64,000 nucleotides of DNA. Origin: Sphingomonas sp. BT-65 (lineage in GTDB: Bacteria > Pseudomonadota > Alphaproteobacteria > Sphingomonadales > Sphingomonadaceae). The notes beneath the pieces were generated by a model that was not told where the DNA came from, made no database searches, and was given only the letters and a program-made list of their open reading frames with translations. Numbering within the stretch: position 1 is the first letter of the stretch; each line of letters opens with the position of its first letter. Below, piece by piece: positions 10,176-18,436 of the stretch. The position numbers were made by a program, and so were the translations under genes. Where the stretch lies: positions 310,001 through 374,000 of the forward strand of contig NZ_JAPCIA010000002.1 in assembly GCF_026107375.2 (NCBI RefSeq), read 5' to 3'.

Positions 10176-11345
10176 ATGATCGTCACCAACACCGCCGCCG
10201 CGGCCGGGAAGACCGCGAAAGATACGTCGGAGAATCTCGATCTTCAGGCGCAAACGCTGTGGAACGACAGCATCGCCTGGCTCGGCAGCCACTGGCTGCA
10301 GATCCTGATCGCGGTCGGTGTCGCGACCGCGATCGTGCTGATCCTCCACTTCCTGCGGCGCTGGGGGATGAAGCTGTGCGAGCATTCGACCGGCCCGGCC
10401 GGCTGGGGCACCATCCTCGGCCGCGCGGTCGCCAAGACCGGTAATTTCTTCATGATCATGGTCGCGGCCAAGCTGGTCAGCGGCTACGCCAACCCGCCCG
10501 AGGTGCTGGGCAAGACGATCGACTTCCTGTTCACCCTCGCCGCCGTGTTCCAGGCCGCGCTCTGGGCGCGCGAGCTGATCCTTGGCGCGATCGAGAAGCG
10601 CACCGAGTCCGAGAACTATCATGGCGAGGCATTGCTCTCGGCGCTCGGCCTGATCCGCCTGCTCGTCACCTTCGCGCTGTTTGCGATTGCGCTGGTCGTG
10701 GTGCTCGACAATCTTGGGGTCAACGTCACCGGCCTGGTCGCCGGCCTCGGCGTCGGCGGCATCGCCATTGGCCTCGCCGCGCAGGGCATCTTCGCCGACC
10801 TGTTCGCCGCGCTCGCGATCATCTTCGACAAGCCGTTCCGCCGCGGCGACAAGATCTTCTACGACCAGACCAAGGGCACGGTCGAGGCGATCGGGCTCAA
10901 GTCCACCCGCATTCGCGCCTTCACCGGCGAGGAGCGGATCATCGCCAACAAGCAACTGCTCGACAAGGAAATCCAGAACGTCTCCGCGCGCCATCACGTC
11001 CGCAACGCGCTGACGATCGGCGTCGCCTACCAGACCCCGCCCGACCTGCTCGAACGCATCCCGGCAATGATCGAGGCGATCATCGAGGCCTCGGGCGCTA
11101 CCCCCGCGCGCGCCAGCTACGACAAGTTCGGCCCGAGTTCGGTCGACCTCGTCGTCGAGTTCGACGTGCCGGGCGACGACGTGCCCGCCGGCAACCTCGC
11201 GCGCGACAAGATCGTGATCGGCATCCTGCGCAAGTTCGCGAAGGAGGGCATCGTCATCCCCTATCCCACCCAGACCGCCTACGCCGCGGCGCCTGACGGC
11301 ACACTGATCTATCCCTATCCGGAGGGGCAGGCAGACGGGCGATGA
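10176..11345 (+). CDS. MscS-family mechanosensitive ion channel
   Basis: 389 residues; inner-membrane channel that opens under membrane tension to relieve osmotic stress. The ATG follows AAGGAC. Four hydrophobic segments are visible: about residues 42-62, 90-110, 120-135 and the paired TM near 160-205. The pore helix 'VTGLVAGLGVGGIAIGLAAQ' shows the Gly/Ala zipper of TM3, followed by 'DLFAALAIIFDKPFRRGD' and the MscS beta domain 'GTVEAIGLKSTRIRAFTGE'. The C-terminal alpha/beta vestibule ends in a short tail. Sparing of conserved Gly/Ala spacing suggests a functional channel. It follows topoisomerase IB closely. Confidence 0.92.
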   Translation: MIVTNTAAAAGKTAKDTSENLDLQAQTLWNDSIAWLGSHWLQILIAVGVATAIVLILHFLRRWGMKLCEHSTGPAGWGTILGRAVAKTGNFFMIMVAAKLVSGYANPPEVLGKTIDFLFTLAAVFQAALWARELILGAIEKRTESENYHGEALLSALGLIRLLVTFALFAIALVVVLDNLGVNVTGLVAGLGVGGIAIGLAAQGIFADLFAALAIIFDKPFRRGDKIFYDQTKGTVEAIGLKSTRIRAFTGEERIIANKQLLDKEIQNVSARHHVRNALTIGVAYQTPPDLLERIPAMIEAIIEASGATPARASYDKFGPSSVDLVVEFDVPGDDVPAGNLARDKIVIGILRKFAKEGIVIPYPTQTAYAAAPDGTLIYPYPEGQADGR

Positions 11346-11352
11346 GGCAGGC

Positions 11353-12303
11353 CTAGCCCTCCTCCTCATCCTCCGCGCGGCGGCCGAACAGCTTGCGGAA
11401 CATCGCGAGGGCCGCCCCGCCGAAGGCGAGAATCCCGACCAGGATCAGCTTCCAGAACTTCGCCAGGACCGCGAGGAACCCGACCTTCTTCGCCACGGCG
11501 ACCGCGGCGCCGCCGCCAACCAGGCCGGCAAGCCCATAGCCGGCGACCTTGTCGGTCGTCGCGTCATAGTCGGCATAGCGCGCGCCGGTCTCGAAATCCG
11601 CGGACTGGCCGAACGTCTTCGCTGCCTGGCGCACCTGCGCCAGCATCGGCATCGTTGCCACCATGTTGAGGCTCAGCACGCCCGTTCGCCCCAGTAGGCG
11701 GACGTCATAGTTGAGGCTGTTGATCTTGCTGTCGCTCGAGGCGAGCTCGCGCGCCCAGATCAGCGAGTGGGCCGTGGCGTCGTAGGATGGCGGTTGGGCC
11801 CAGCCGACCACCGACAGCGTGGGAAAACCCGCAGCCTTGCGCTGCTCGTTCTCCGTCGCCTCGCCTTCCTTCATCGATGCGAGCACCGCATCATAATCCT
11901 GCGCGGTGGCGTCCGCGTCGGAGACATAGCCTGTGTCGCGATAGGTGATCACGGCGCCCCATGCATCGTCGATCGGCGACTTGCCCTTCTCCATCACCAG
12001 GCCGAGCACGTCCGACACCACTTCGGGCGGATTCCCCCATAGCTGGATCAGCACCCGTTTCGCTTCGTCCGCCGGAAGGAAATAGTAGCGATCGCCGAGG
12101 TGCAGCACCGCCTTTGCCGCCGCGATTCGGACATCGCCCGATTGCGGATGCAGGCTGCGAAGAAAGGCCTTGGCGTCGGCCGGCAGCTTTTCGTCGATGG
12201 CGATCGCGGCGCCTGATGGCGATGCCGACTGTGCATGGACGGGACTCGCCCCGAGCACCGCCAGCGCAATGGACAACGCGACCGCGCGACTCGATGTCCG
12301 CAT
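11353..12303 (-). CDS. DUF2167 membrane-anchored protein
   Basis: 316 residues from ATG 12303, placed by GGGGGGAAGGA; a longer frame to 12360 has no ribosome site. Signal peptide MRTSSRAVALSIALAVLGAS ending VHAQ. The body matches the DUF2167 family: 'GDVRIAAAKAVLHLGDRYYF', 'AKRVLIQLWGNPP', 'WGAVITYRDTGYVSD', 'VGWAQPPSYDATAHSLIWAR', 'LNYDVRLLGRTGVLSLN'. Two C-terminal hydrophobic segments (AGLVGGGAAVAVAKKVGFLA; FWKLILVGILAFGGAALAMF) anchor it in the inner membrane with an acidic cytosolic tail. Biochemical function is unknown. It converges on the MscS gene, with 7 bases between stops. Confidence 0.88.
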   Translation of the reverse strand: MRTSSRAVALSIALAVLGASPVHAQSASPSGAAIAIDEKLPADAKAFLRSLHPQSGDVRIAAAKAVLHLGDRYYFLPADEAKRVLIQLWGNPPEVVSDVLGLVMEKGKSPIDDAWGAVITYRDTGYVSDADATAQDYDAVLASMKEGEATENEQRKAAGFPTLSVVGWAQPPSYDATAHSLIWARELASSDSKINSLNYDVRLLGRTGVLSLNMVATMPMLAQVRQAAKTFGQSADFETGARYADYDATTDKVAGYGLAGLVGGGAAVAVAKKVGFLAVLAKFWKLILVGILAFGGAALAMFRKLFGRRAEDEEEG

Positions 12304-12531
12304 GTTCCTTCCCCCCAATTTCCCCGGGGAGATCAGGACAGGATTGGCCATGCGCGTCAAGCCAAAGCGAAAAATCGATCCTGTCGCACAGGAATTCGAA
12401 TATCGGGTTTGGTTTCACCAGCGCAATGCACCCTTATAGGAGTTAGTTTTTTCGCGTTTGCAGTAGGGACCCTCTTGCCGTTCACGTCAGGTTGCGCCTA
12501 CATGCGGACGAGGATGCGAGAGGGAGCCGGA

Positions 12532-12996
12532 ATGGCCGACGCCGAGACGATCACGATCCAGCAGCTCGCCGCTCGCACGGGCGCGGAGCGAGTCTCGGCC
12601 TGGGTCGAGGTGACCCAGGACATGATCGACAAGTTCGCCGAAGCGACCGGCGATCACCAGTTCATCCATGTCGATCCCGCCAAGGCCGCGATGACGCCGT
12701 TCGGCGGCACCATCGCGCACGGCTTCCTCACTTTGTCGCTGATGCCGCTGCTCAATTCGCTGACGCCCCAACCCCGGATTGAGGGGGTCAAGATGGGGGT
12801 CAACTATGGCGGCAACAAAGTCCGCTTCCTGCAGCCCGTGCGCTCGGGCAAGCGCGTGCGCGGCCGCTTCAAGACGCTGGAGCTGACCGAGAAACGCCCC
12901 GGCCAGTGGCAGCAGACCGTCGAGTTCACCGTCGAGATCGAGGGCGAGACCAAGCCCGCGATGATCGCCGAATGGATCAGCCAGATCTTCGTCTAA
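12532..12996 (+). CDS. MaoC-like (R)-specific enoyl-CoA hydratase
   Basis: 154 residues from ATG 12532 (site GAGGGAGC); an ATG at 12502 is an alternative. Hot-dog fold hydratase with the hydratase-2 motif: 'FAEATGDHQFIHVDPAKA' (catalytic Asp-x4-His) and 'PFGGTIAHGFLTLSL'. It hydrates trans-2-enoyl-CoA to (R)-3-hydroxyacyl-CoA. The thiolase gene begins 24 bases downstream on the same strand, pointing to joint work in fatty-acid or polyester-precursor metabolism. Confidence 0.92.
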   Translation: MADAETITIQQLAARTGAERVSAWVEVTQDMIDKFAEATGDHQFIHVDPAKAAMTPFGGTIAHGFLTLSLMPLLNSLTPQPRIEGVKMGVNYGGNKVRFLQPVRSGKRVRGRFKTLELTEKRPGQWQQTVEFTVEIEGETKPAMIAEWISQIFV

Positions 12997-13019
12997 CGAC
13001 CAACAAAGGATAGCCGCCC

Positions 13020-14195
13020 ATGCGTTCCGCCGTCATCGTCTCCACCGCCCGCACCCCGATCGGCCGCGCCTATCGCGGCGCCTTCAACGCGCTCCCCGCC
13101 CAGACGCTCGCCGCCAGGTCGATCGAGGCCGCCGTGCAGCGCGCCGGGATCGACGGCGCCGAGGTGCAGGATGTGGTGTTCGGCGCCGCGCTCCAGCAGG
13201 GGCACCAGGCCGGCAACATCGCGCGCCAGGCGCTGCTCCGCGCCGGCCTGCCGGTCAGCGTCGCGGGCATGTCGGTCGACCGCCAGTGCGCCAGCGGCCT
13301 GATGGCGATCGCCACCGCCGCCAAGCAGATCATCGTCGACAATATGGACATCGCGATCGGCGGCGGCGTCGAGAGCATCAGCCTCGTCCAGACCCCGCAG
13401 ATGCGCATCGCCCCCGATCCCGAGCTGCTGGCGATGCACAACGACGTCTACATGCCGATGCTGCAGACCGCCGAGGTCGTCGCGGCGCGCTACAGCATCG
13501 GCCGCGAGGTGCAGGACGAATACAGCCTCCAATCGCAGCAGCGCACCGCCGCCGCGCAGGCCGCGGGCAAGTTCGACGACGAGATCATCCCGGTCACCGC
13601 GACGATGAACCTCGTCAACAAGGAGACCAAGGAGGTCACCCAGAAGGAGGTCACCCTCACCAAGGACGAGGGCAACCGCCCCGACACCACGCTCGAAGGG
13701 CTCCAGGCGCTCCAGCCGGTGGTCCCCAACGGCGTCATCACCGCGGGCAACGCCTCGCAGCTGTCGGACGGCTCCTCGGCCAGCGTGCTGATGGAAGAGA
13801 AGGTCGCCGAGAAGCGCGGCCTCACCCCGCTCGGCCGCTATGTCGGCATGGCGGTCGCGGGCACCAAACCCGACGAGATGGGCATCGGCCCGGTCTTCGC
13901 GATCCCCGCGTTGCTCGAGCGGTTCAACCTCAAGATGGACGATATCGGGCTGTGGGAGCTCAACGAGGCATTCGCGGTGCAGGTGCTCTATTGCCGCGAC
14001 CAGCTTGGCATCCCGAATGATCTGCTCAACGTCAATGGCGGCTCGATCTCGATCGGCCACCCCTATGGCATGACCGGCGCGCGCTGCACCGGGCATGCAC
14101 TTATCGAGGGCAAGCGCCGCGGGGCCAAGTACGTCGTCGTCACGATGTGCGTCGGCGGCGGCATGGGCGCGGCGGGGCTGTTCGAGGTGCTTTGA
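13020..14195 (+). CDS. Acetyl-CoA C-acyltransferase (thiolase)
   Basis: 391 residues. Thiolytic cleavage or condensation of 3-ketoacyl-CoA. Acyl-accepting Cys90 (DRQCASG), the '[15 protein letters not shown]' His motif and the second active-site Cys377 ([10 protein letters not shown]) are all present. Length and the 'HPYGMTGAR' variant favour a degradative FadA-like enzyme over PhaA, but the chain-length range cannot be read. AAAGGAT precedes the ATG. Probably an operon with the MaoC hydratase. Confidence 0.95.
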   Translation: MRSAVIVSTARTPIGRAYRGAFNALPAQTLAARSIEAAVQRAGIDGAEVQDVVFGAALQQGHQAGNIARQALLRAGLPVSVAGMSVDRQCASGLMAIATAAKQIIVDNMDIAIGGGVESISLVQTPQMRIAPDPELLAMHNDVYMPMLQTAEVVAARYSIGREVQDEYSLQSQQRTAAAQAAGKFDDEIIPVTATMNLVNKETKEVTQKEVTLTKDEGNRPDTTLEGLQALQPVVPNGVITAGNASQLSDGSSASVLMEEKVAEKRGLTPLGRYVGMAVAGTKPDEMGIGPVFAIPALLERFNLKMDDIGLWELNEAFAVQVLYCRDQLGIPNDLLNVNGGSISIGHPYGMTGARCTGHALIEGKRRGAKYVVVTMCVGGGMGAAGLFEVL

Positions 14196-14236
14196 GACCT
14201 TGACGGGAGGCTGCGCGAACCCGCAGCCTCTCGGTC

Positions 14237-14761
14237 ATGGAAGTCGTCGATCGATACGGGCCGCCGTTCTTGTCCCTGGCGACCAAGCCGATCAGGGATA
14301 TGTTCGTCTTCTCCGGGCGTTCGACCAGGACGGAAGCGCTCGGGTTCCTGCTGCTCGCCACCCTGTTCGGGCAAATGCCAGTGGCGATCGCCGGCGATCT
14401 ATCCGATCCGCTTCGGATCGCGAGCGGGCTGGCGCTCGGGCTGCTCATCCATCTTCCGATCTATGCGCTGTTCGTGCGCCGGATGCACGATCTCGACCGT
14501 TCGGGTGGGTAGGTCTGGATTCCCGTGCTGCAGACCACATTGGCGACCACGCTTCTGCTCCAACCGAATATTGGTGGCGGCACGCGCATCACCTTCCTGA
14601 TCTGGAACACCCGCCCCGGCTGGGACGGCCTGTCCGCGATTCTGCTTTGGGCAATGCTCGCTACGATCCTCGTCGAGATATTCCTCTTCTTCTGGCCCGG
14701 CACGCTCGGCCCCAACCGCTACGGCGCCGATCCGCGCGAGGCGGCTAGCGCACGCGCGTGA
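14237..14761 (+). pseudogene. DUF805 membrane protein gene interrupted by an in-frame TAG
   Basis: Two same-frame pieces (14237-14512 and 14513-14761) are separated only by TAG at 14510-14512. Piece 1 starts MEVVDRYGPPFLSL, has the 'FSGRSTRTEA' motif and helices, and ends 'RRMHDLDRSGG'. Piece 2 resumes 'VWIPVLQ', has two more helices and ends with the DUF805 tail 'WPGTLGPNRYGADP'. Family members read roughly RxHDxxRSGWW at the break, so the TAG probably replaces a Trp codon (TGG to TAG) and the preceding Gly codon a second Trp. The ends are otherwise intact, which indicates a recent nonsense change, a sequencing error, or less likely suppression. DUF805 proteins are inner-membrane proteins of unknown role. 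Confidence 0.85.
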
Positions 14762-14804
14762 CGTAGCTGGTCCACATGACGGCTGGCCGCTTTGAACACG
14801 GCCG

Positions 14805-14836
14805 TTGATGTGCTGGCGCGTTATACTGTATCATTA
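14805..14836 (+). promoter_or_regulatory. Candidate promoter with TGTATCATTA motif
   Basis: TTGATG (14805-14810), an 18-base spacer and TATCAT (14829-14834) form a plausible promoter 39 bases before the start at 14873. The -10 lies inside TGTATCATTA (14827-14836). The identical 10-mer is half of the perfect palindrome at 16013-16029 that fronts the next secreted-protein gene, so one regulator may act at both. Confidence 0.45.
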
Positions 14837-14872
14837 TGCGATAATCGGGCGACAGTCTCGCTGGAGGGCGTC

Positions 14873-15478
14873 ATGACGAGGCATATCGCACTGACGGCAG
14901 CCCTGAATGCGGCTGCGCTCGTCGCTTCTCCGGTATGGGCTTGCAGCATCGCGCCGCCACCGCCTCCGCTGGTTGGCGAGAGTCCGGAAGCCTATAAAGT
15001 GCGGGTCGCGGAGCTGGACCGCAGACAGACCGAGACATGGTTACGGACCCGACAGACCACGGCGCTGCAGCATGCGGCGCTGATCTTCGTCGCGCGGGAC
15101 ACGGCCTGGACGCCGCCCTATCGCCCGCCGCCTACCCGGCGCGTGCGCGCAGGGCAGCCGATCCCGCCGCCGGTGCCTCTGCCCAAGGTCAGATATGCGT
15201 ATCCCGCCCCGTCCTATTTCAAGCCGATCGGCTGGTTCAGGGGCCCGCGACCGCAGGCATTGTTCCGGGTCAACCGTTCAATGACCACCTGCGGCGCGAT
15301 GAGCATCGGCGACACGACGCACAGTGCGCCGGGCAACCTCTACGTCTTCTTCGCACGCAAGGGCCCGCTTTCCGAGAAGACCCTAATCGACGCGATCGCA
15401 GTCGACAGTATCGACGACCCCGCGCTGGTCGCGTTCGTGGCAAAGTATCGCGGGAAACCGCCCGCCGCGCGTCGATAG
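14873..15478 (+). CDS. Small proline-rich exported protein
   Basis: 201 residues from ATG 14873 (ribosome site GGAGGGC); the open frame runs further upstream without a site. A signal peptide (MTRHIALTAALNAAALVASP) ends at VWA, and the next residue is Cys, so a lipoprotein is possible although the lipobox (VWAC) is poor. The mature part has Pro-rich stretches (APPPPPL, PPYRPPPTRR, IPPPVPLPK) typical of spacers through periplasm or cell wall, and two later Cys. No family recognised. A TGTATCATTA promoter motif is shared with the next minus-strand gene. Confidence 0.75.
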   Translation: MTRHIALTAALNAAALVASPVWACSIAPPPPPLVGESPEAYKVRVAELDRRQTETWLRTRQTTALQHAALIFVARDTAWTPPYRPPPTRRVRAGQPIPPPVPLPKVRYAYPAPSYFKPIGWFRGPRPQALFRVNRSMTTCGAMSIGDTTHSAPGNLYVFFARKGPLSEKTLIDAIAVDSIDDPALVAFVAKYRGKPPAARR

Positions 15479-15498
15479 CGGCGGCGGCGGGCCTGCGG

Positions 15499-15984
15499 TT
15501 ACCCGACCCGATTGAAATAGTTGGTTCGCATCACCGGCTTGCCGTCCGGCGTGAAGAACACGACGGTCTCGGTCATCGTCTTGCCGTCCATCGCGACCGT
15601 ATAGGTACGCATCGACGCCGGCACCCCGCCCTTGGCCAGCGCCTGCACCATCACGTTGGGCATGGGCAGCTTCACCGCGGCCGTATCGGCCTCGAGATTG
15701 CCCTCGACCGGGTAGGAGGTGCCGTCGGGCCAGTAGGTCCCCATGGCCTGGCTCCGCGATCCGTCGTTGCCGAGGACCTCGACCTGAGTCCGCCACTTGC
15801 CGTCGCTCGCCTCGCTATAGGTGATCGTCACCCGCTTCGGCCGCGCCTCGGGCGGCATCGGCAGGCGCGCGAGGTCGACGGCCCAGCTGCCGAGCAGCGG
15901 CGAAGCCGGCTGCGCCGTCCGGGTCGACGCGGGCGCCGCCAGCAGCGTGCCGCCGAGCACAAGGATTGCAACGAACGCTTTCAT
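15499..15984 (-). CDS. Small exported protein, DUF-type, function unknown
   Basis: 161 residues from ATG 15984 (site TAGGGAGAGAG). Signal peptide MKAFVAILVLGGTLLAAPAS. The mature part reads 'LLGSWAVDLARLPMPPEARP', 'VTITYSEASDGKWRTQVEVL' and 'TYTVAMDGKTMTETVVFFTP', the pattern of the sphingomonad and xanthomonad periplasmic proteins that begin with a lipocalin-like 'GxWxxD' strand. A beta-barrel ligand-binding fold is plausible. Its upstream region holds a perfect 17-bp palindrome overlapping a TACAAT -10. Confidence 0.75.
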   Translation of the reverse strand: MKAFVAILVLGGTLLAAPASTRTAQPASPLLGSWAVDLARLPMPPEARPKRVTITYSEASDGKWRTQVEVLGNDGSRSQAMGTYWPDGTSYPVEGNLEADTAAVKLPMPNVMVQALAKGGVPASMRTYTVAMDGKTMTETVVFFTPDGKPVMRTNYFNRVG

Positions 15985-16012
15985 ATGCTCTCTCTCCCTA
16001 CGAGTGGCTGAG

Positions 16013-16029
16013 ATGATACATTGTATCAT
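16013..16029 (-). promoter_or_regulatory. Perfect operator-like palindrome ATGATACA-N-TGTATCAT
   Basis: Eight-base arms around one central base, lying 29-45 bases upstream of the secreted-protein start at 15984 and overlapping a TACAAT -10 on the minus strand. This placement suits a TetR- or MarR-type repressor. No such regulator gene is adjacent; the neighbouring Lrp gene ends at 16065 and recognises a different kind of site. Confidence 0.55.
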
Positions 16030-16064
16030 TACCAGAGGCAATGGCTCACTGCGCTCGACGCGAT

Positions 16065-16532
16065 TTACTCGATCGGCAGCGTCAACCCGACCTTGGTCCG
16101 CCCCATTACCACCGAGGTGCGGAAGCGCCGCACATTCTCGTCGCCGAAGAACAGCCGCCGGGTGAGCGCCTCGAAATCGGCCATGTCGCGCGTCACGCAG
16201 ACCAAGGCGAAATCCGCCTCGCCCGTCACATAATAGCATTGCTGGACATGCGGCTCGCGCAGCGCCTTGCGGCGGAACGAGTCGAGCTGGTCGATGCGGT
16301 CGCGCTCGAGTTCGACCATCACGATGAAGCTCATGCCGAGCCCCACCGCGAGCGGATCGATCACCGCCACCTCGCGCGCGATCACGCCGCCCTCGCGCAA
16401 GCGCCGCAACCGCCGCTGGACCGAGGCGGGCGACAGCCCCGTCTCGTCCGCCAGCGCGTTGATCGCGATGCCGGCATCGTCCTGCAGCAGCGACAGCAAC
16501 CGGCGGTCCTGCGGGTCCAGCTCAAGCGCCAT
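16065..16532 (-). CDS. Lrp/AsnC family transcriptional regulator
   Basis: 155 residues. The N-terminal winged HTH (LDPQDRRLLSLLQDDAGIAI, ADETGLSPASVQRRLRRLRE) is followed by the RAM ligand-sensing domain ('FIVMVELERDR', 'HVQQCYYVTGEADFALVCVT'). It is transcribed away from a VOC-family gene, with 119 bases between starts. Four GATCGA-type sites in that gap (16532-16589) are likely its own operators. Effector unknown; amino acids are usual for the family. Confidence 0.94.
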   Translation of the reverse strand: MALELDPQDRRLLSLLQDDAGIAINALADETGLSPASVQRRLRRLREGGVIAREVAVIDPLAVGLGMSFIVMVELERDRIDQLDSFRRKALREPHVQQCYYVTGEADFALVCVTRDMADFEALTRRLFFGDENVRRFRTSVVMGRTKVGLTLPIE

Positions 16533-16589
16533 GATCGAACCCGATCAAATTTTCTACCATTTTGATCGATCTGCCTCGAAATTGATCGA
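16532..16589. promoter_or_regulatory. Cluster of TGATCGA sites between Lrp and VOC genes
   Basis: TGATCGA at 16532-16538, 16563-16569 and 16583-16589, plus the inverted TTGATCG at 16542-16548 (CGATCAA on the plus strand), in an A/T-rich stretch. Lrp-family octamers bind arrays of such phased sites, so this is a candidate autoregulatory and divergent operator. The first site overlaps the lrp start codon region. Confidence 0.5.
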
Positions 16590-16651
16590 AATCTGCGCAT
16601 CACTGTAGCGGATTCGCCATTATCTGCACGCTTCCAGACACGGAGGCAACC

Positions 16652-17011
16652 ATGCTCGACCATCTCGAAATCAAGACTCCCGACCTCGCCCGCACGCTGC
16701 ATTTCTACGCGACGCTGCTCGCCCCGCTCGGCTACCGGCAGATGGTAGACGGGGCGGGCAAAGGGTTCGGCGACGGCCAGCGGCTCGACTTCTTCCTGAC
16801 TGAGGGCGAGGCGTCGGCGAACGTCCATTTCGCCTTCACCGCGCCGGATCGCCGCGCGGTCGATGCGATCTATGCGATCGGGCGCAAGGCCGGCTTCACG
16901 CTCGACCGCGCGCCCGCGCTCGCGCCGCACATCCATCCCGATTATTATGCCGGCTATCTGCGCGATCCCGACGACCGGCTGATCGAGTTCGTCTGCCATG
17001 CCTCAGCCTGA
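16652..17011 (+). CDS. VOC (glyoxalase/dioxygenase) superfamily protein
   Basis: 119 residues, single-domain VOC protein with two beta-alpha-beta-beta-beta modules: 'LDHLEIKTPDLARTLHFYAT' at the start, 'VHFAFTAPDRRAVDAIY' in the middle and 'YYAGYLRDPDDRLIEFVCHA' at the end. His4 and the C-terminal Glu (LIEF) are at the usual metal-ligand positions. A lactoylglutathione-lyase-like activity is possible but the substrate is unknown. Divergent from, and probably controlled by, the Lrp regulator. Confidence 0.9.
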   Translation: MLDHLEIKTPDLARTLHFYATLLAPLGYRQMVDGAGKGFGDGQRLDFFLTEGEASANVHFAFTAPDRRAVDAIYAIGRKAGFTLDRAPALAPHIHPDYYAGYLRDPDDRLIEFVCHASA

Positions 17012-17025
17012 CGCGGGGCGCCGAC

Positions 17026-17331
17026 TCACTCGGTCGGGCAAGCCGGGGCGGCATCCCCGGCGCCGCGCTTCAGCACGATGTTGCCATATTTGGTGTTGCC
17101 GGGCTTGGCCTTGGGGCTGTCGTCCCCGCCAGTCTTGCGCGCGGTCAGCGTCGCCTTGGGGATATGGTTGCCCGCACCGCTCGGCTTCGGCGTGGGACTG
17201 GGCGTCGGCGTCGCCTTGGCGAGCACGCACTGGTCCTTGGCGCCGCCCGAGACATCCGATTGGGTGAGCGCTACTCCCGCCGCCGCGGTCCCCGACGTTG
17301 CCATCAAGCCGATCACAAATGCCGTCCGCAT
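17026..17331 (-). CDS. Small exported protein with Thr/Pro linker
   Basis: 101 residues from ATG 17331, preceded by GGGAGGAT. Signal peptide MRTAFVIGLMATSGTAAAG. The mature peptide contains a low-complexity 'TPTPSPTPKPS' linker and a basic C-terminal part (KATLTARKTGGDDSPKAKPG) with two Cys. No family recognised. It converges on the VOC gene. Confidence 0.6.
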   Translation of the reverse strand: MRTAFVIGLMATSGTAAAGVALTQSDVSGGAKDQCVLAKATPTPSPTPKPSGAGNHIPKATLTARKTGGDDSPKAKPGNTKYGNIVLKRGAGDAAPACPTE

Positions 17332-17496
17332 CGCATCCTCCCGAAATGACCGAGCCTTCCTATCACATCGGGAGGCCGCTCGCGACGCGGCCGGACGGAA
17401 GTTGTCATTTCGAGGCCGAGCCGGTTGCGGCTGAACCAGCCTTGCCGAGCCTTTGCGCCTTTCCTCCACCGCGCGCCTCGCTTACCGCTGTCTCCA

Positions 17497-18375
17497 GTGT
17501 CCGACGAGTTCGCCTTTCTCGACGCCCTGCGCGCCATCGCCACGCATCCCGCCGCAGCGGAGCTGGCCGACGACACCGCGGTGCTCGAGGTCGCCGCGGG
17601 CCGGCTGGTCCTCACCAGCGACACGATGGTCGAGGGCGTCCACTACCGCCCGCACGACCCCGCCGACGCGATCGGCTGGAAGCTCGCCGCGGTGAACCTC
17701 TCGGACCTCGCCGCCAAGGGCGCCACCCCCATCGGCTGCCTGCTCAATTACGCCCTGTCGGGCGACGCCGAATGGGACCGCGCCTTCCTCGCCGGTCTCG
17801 ACCAGGCCCTCACGCGCTTCGCAATGCCGCTGCTCGGCGGCGACACCGTGGCGATGCCGAGCGGCGCGCCACGCAGCCTCACCCTCGCCGCGATCGGTAC
17901 CGCCCCGGCCCGCGTCCCACTGCGCACCGGCGCCCGCCCCGGCGATGCTCTCTGGGTGACCGGCCAAATCGGCGGTGCTGGCTTCGGCCCCGACGGCGCG
18001 CCGCGCGATCTCACCCGCTATCTCCGCCCGCAACCGCGCCTCGCCGAGGGTCGGGCGATCGCCCCGCTCGCCACCGCGATGATGGACATTTCCGACGGCC
18101 TCCTCATCGACGCCCGCCGCATGGCCGAAGCCAGCGGCATCGCGCTCGCGATCGACCTCGACGCCGTCCCGCTCGCCTTGCCCGGTCTCGACGCGATCGA
18201 GGCCGCTACCGCCGGCGACGATTACGAACTGCTCTTCACGCTTCCCGCCGGAACCACCCCGCCGGTTGCCGCGACCCGCATCGGCGCTGCCCGCGCAGGC
18301 GCCGGTCTTACGCTAATGGCGAGCGGGGCCCCCATCCCGCTCCCCGACAGGCTTGGTTACCGCCACGGCGGCTGA
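17497..18375 (+). CDS. thiL: Thiamine-monophosphate kinase
   Basis: Phosphorylates thiamine monophosphate to the active coenzyme thiamine diphosphate, in the cytosol. 292 residues from GTG 17497 (VSDEFAFLDAL), the usual ThiL start; no good ribosome site is seen. PurM-like ATP-grasp-type fold with the Mg2+-binding 'DDTAVL', 'TSDTMVEGVHY', 'KLAAVNLSDLAAKGATP' and 'LGGDT', then 'MMDISDGLLIDARRMAEASG' and 'TAGDDYELLFT'. Upstream frames that lengthen the protein to 17425 or beyond read through sequence opposite the small exported gene and are less likely. Confidence 0.93.
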   Translation: MSDEFAFLDALRAIATHPAAAELADDTAVLEVAAGRLVLTSDTMVEGVHYRPHDPADAIGWKLAAVNLSDLAAKGATPIGCLLNYALSGDAEWDRAFLAGLDQALTRFAMPLLGGDTVAMPSGAPRSLTLAAIGTAPARVPLRTGARPGDALWVTGQIGGAGFGPDGAPRDLTRYLRPQPRLAEGRAIAPLATAMMDISDGLLIDARRMAEASGIALAIDLDAVPLALPGLDAIEAATAGDDYELLFTLPAGTTPPVAATRIGAARAGAGLTLMASGAPIPLPDRLGYRHGG

Positions 18376-18397
18376 CTCGCGCGCGTCCCAACCGCGG

Positions 18398-18424
18398 CTT
18401 GACAGCCCCCCACCCCTCTATACG
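18398..18424 (+). promoter_or_regulatory. Candidate hppA promoter
   Basis: CTTGACA (18398-18404) is followed after an unusually short C-rich spacer by TATACG (18419-18424). The 14-base spacer is short for sigma-70 but compatible with a heat-shock-type CTTG...CCxxTAT arrangement, so the sigma factor is open. Transcription from here would begin at or just before the leader hairpin. Confidence 0.35.
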
Positions 18425-18436
18425 TTCCGCCACCGA

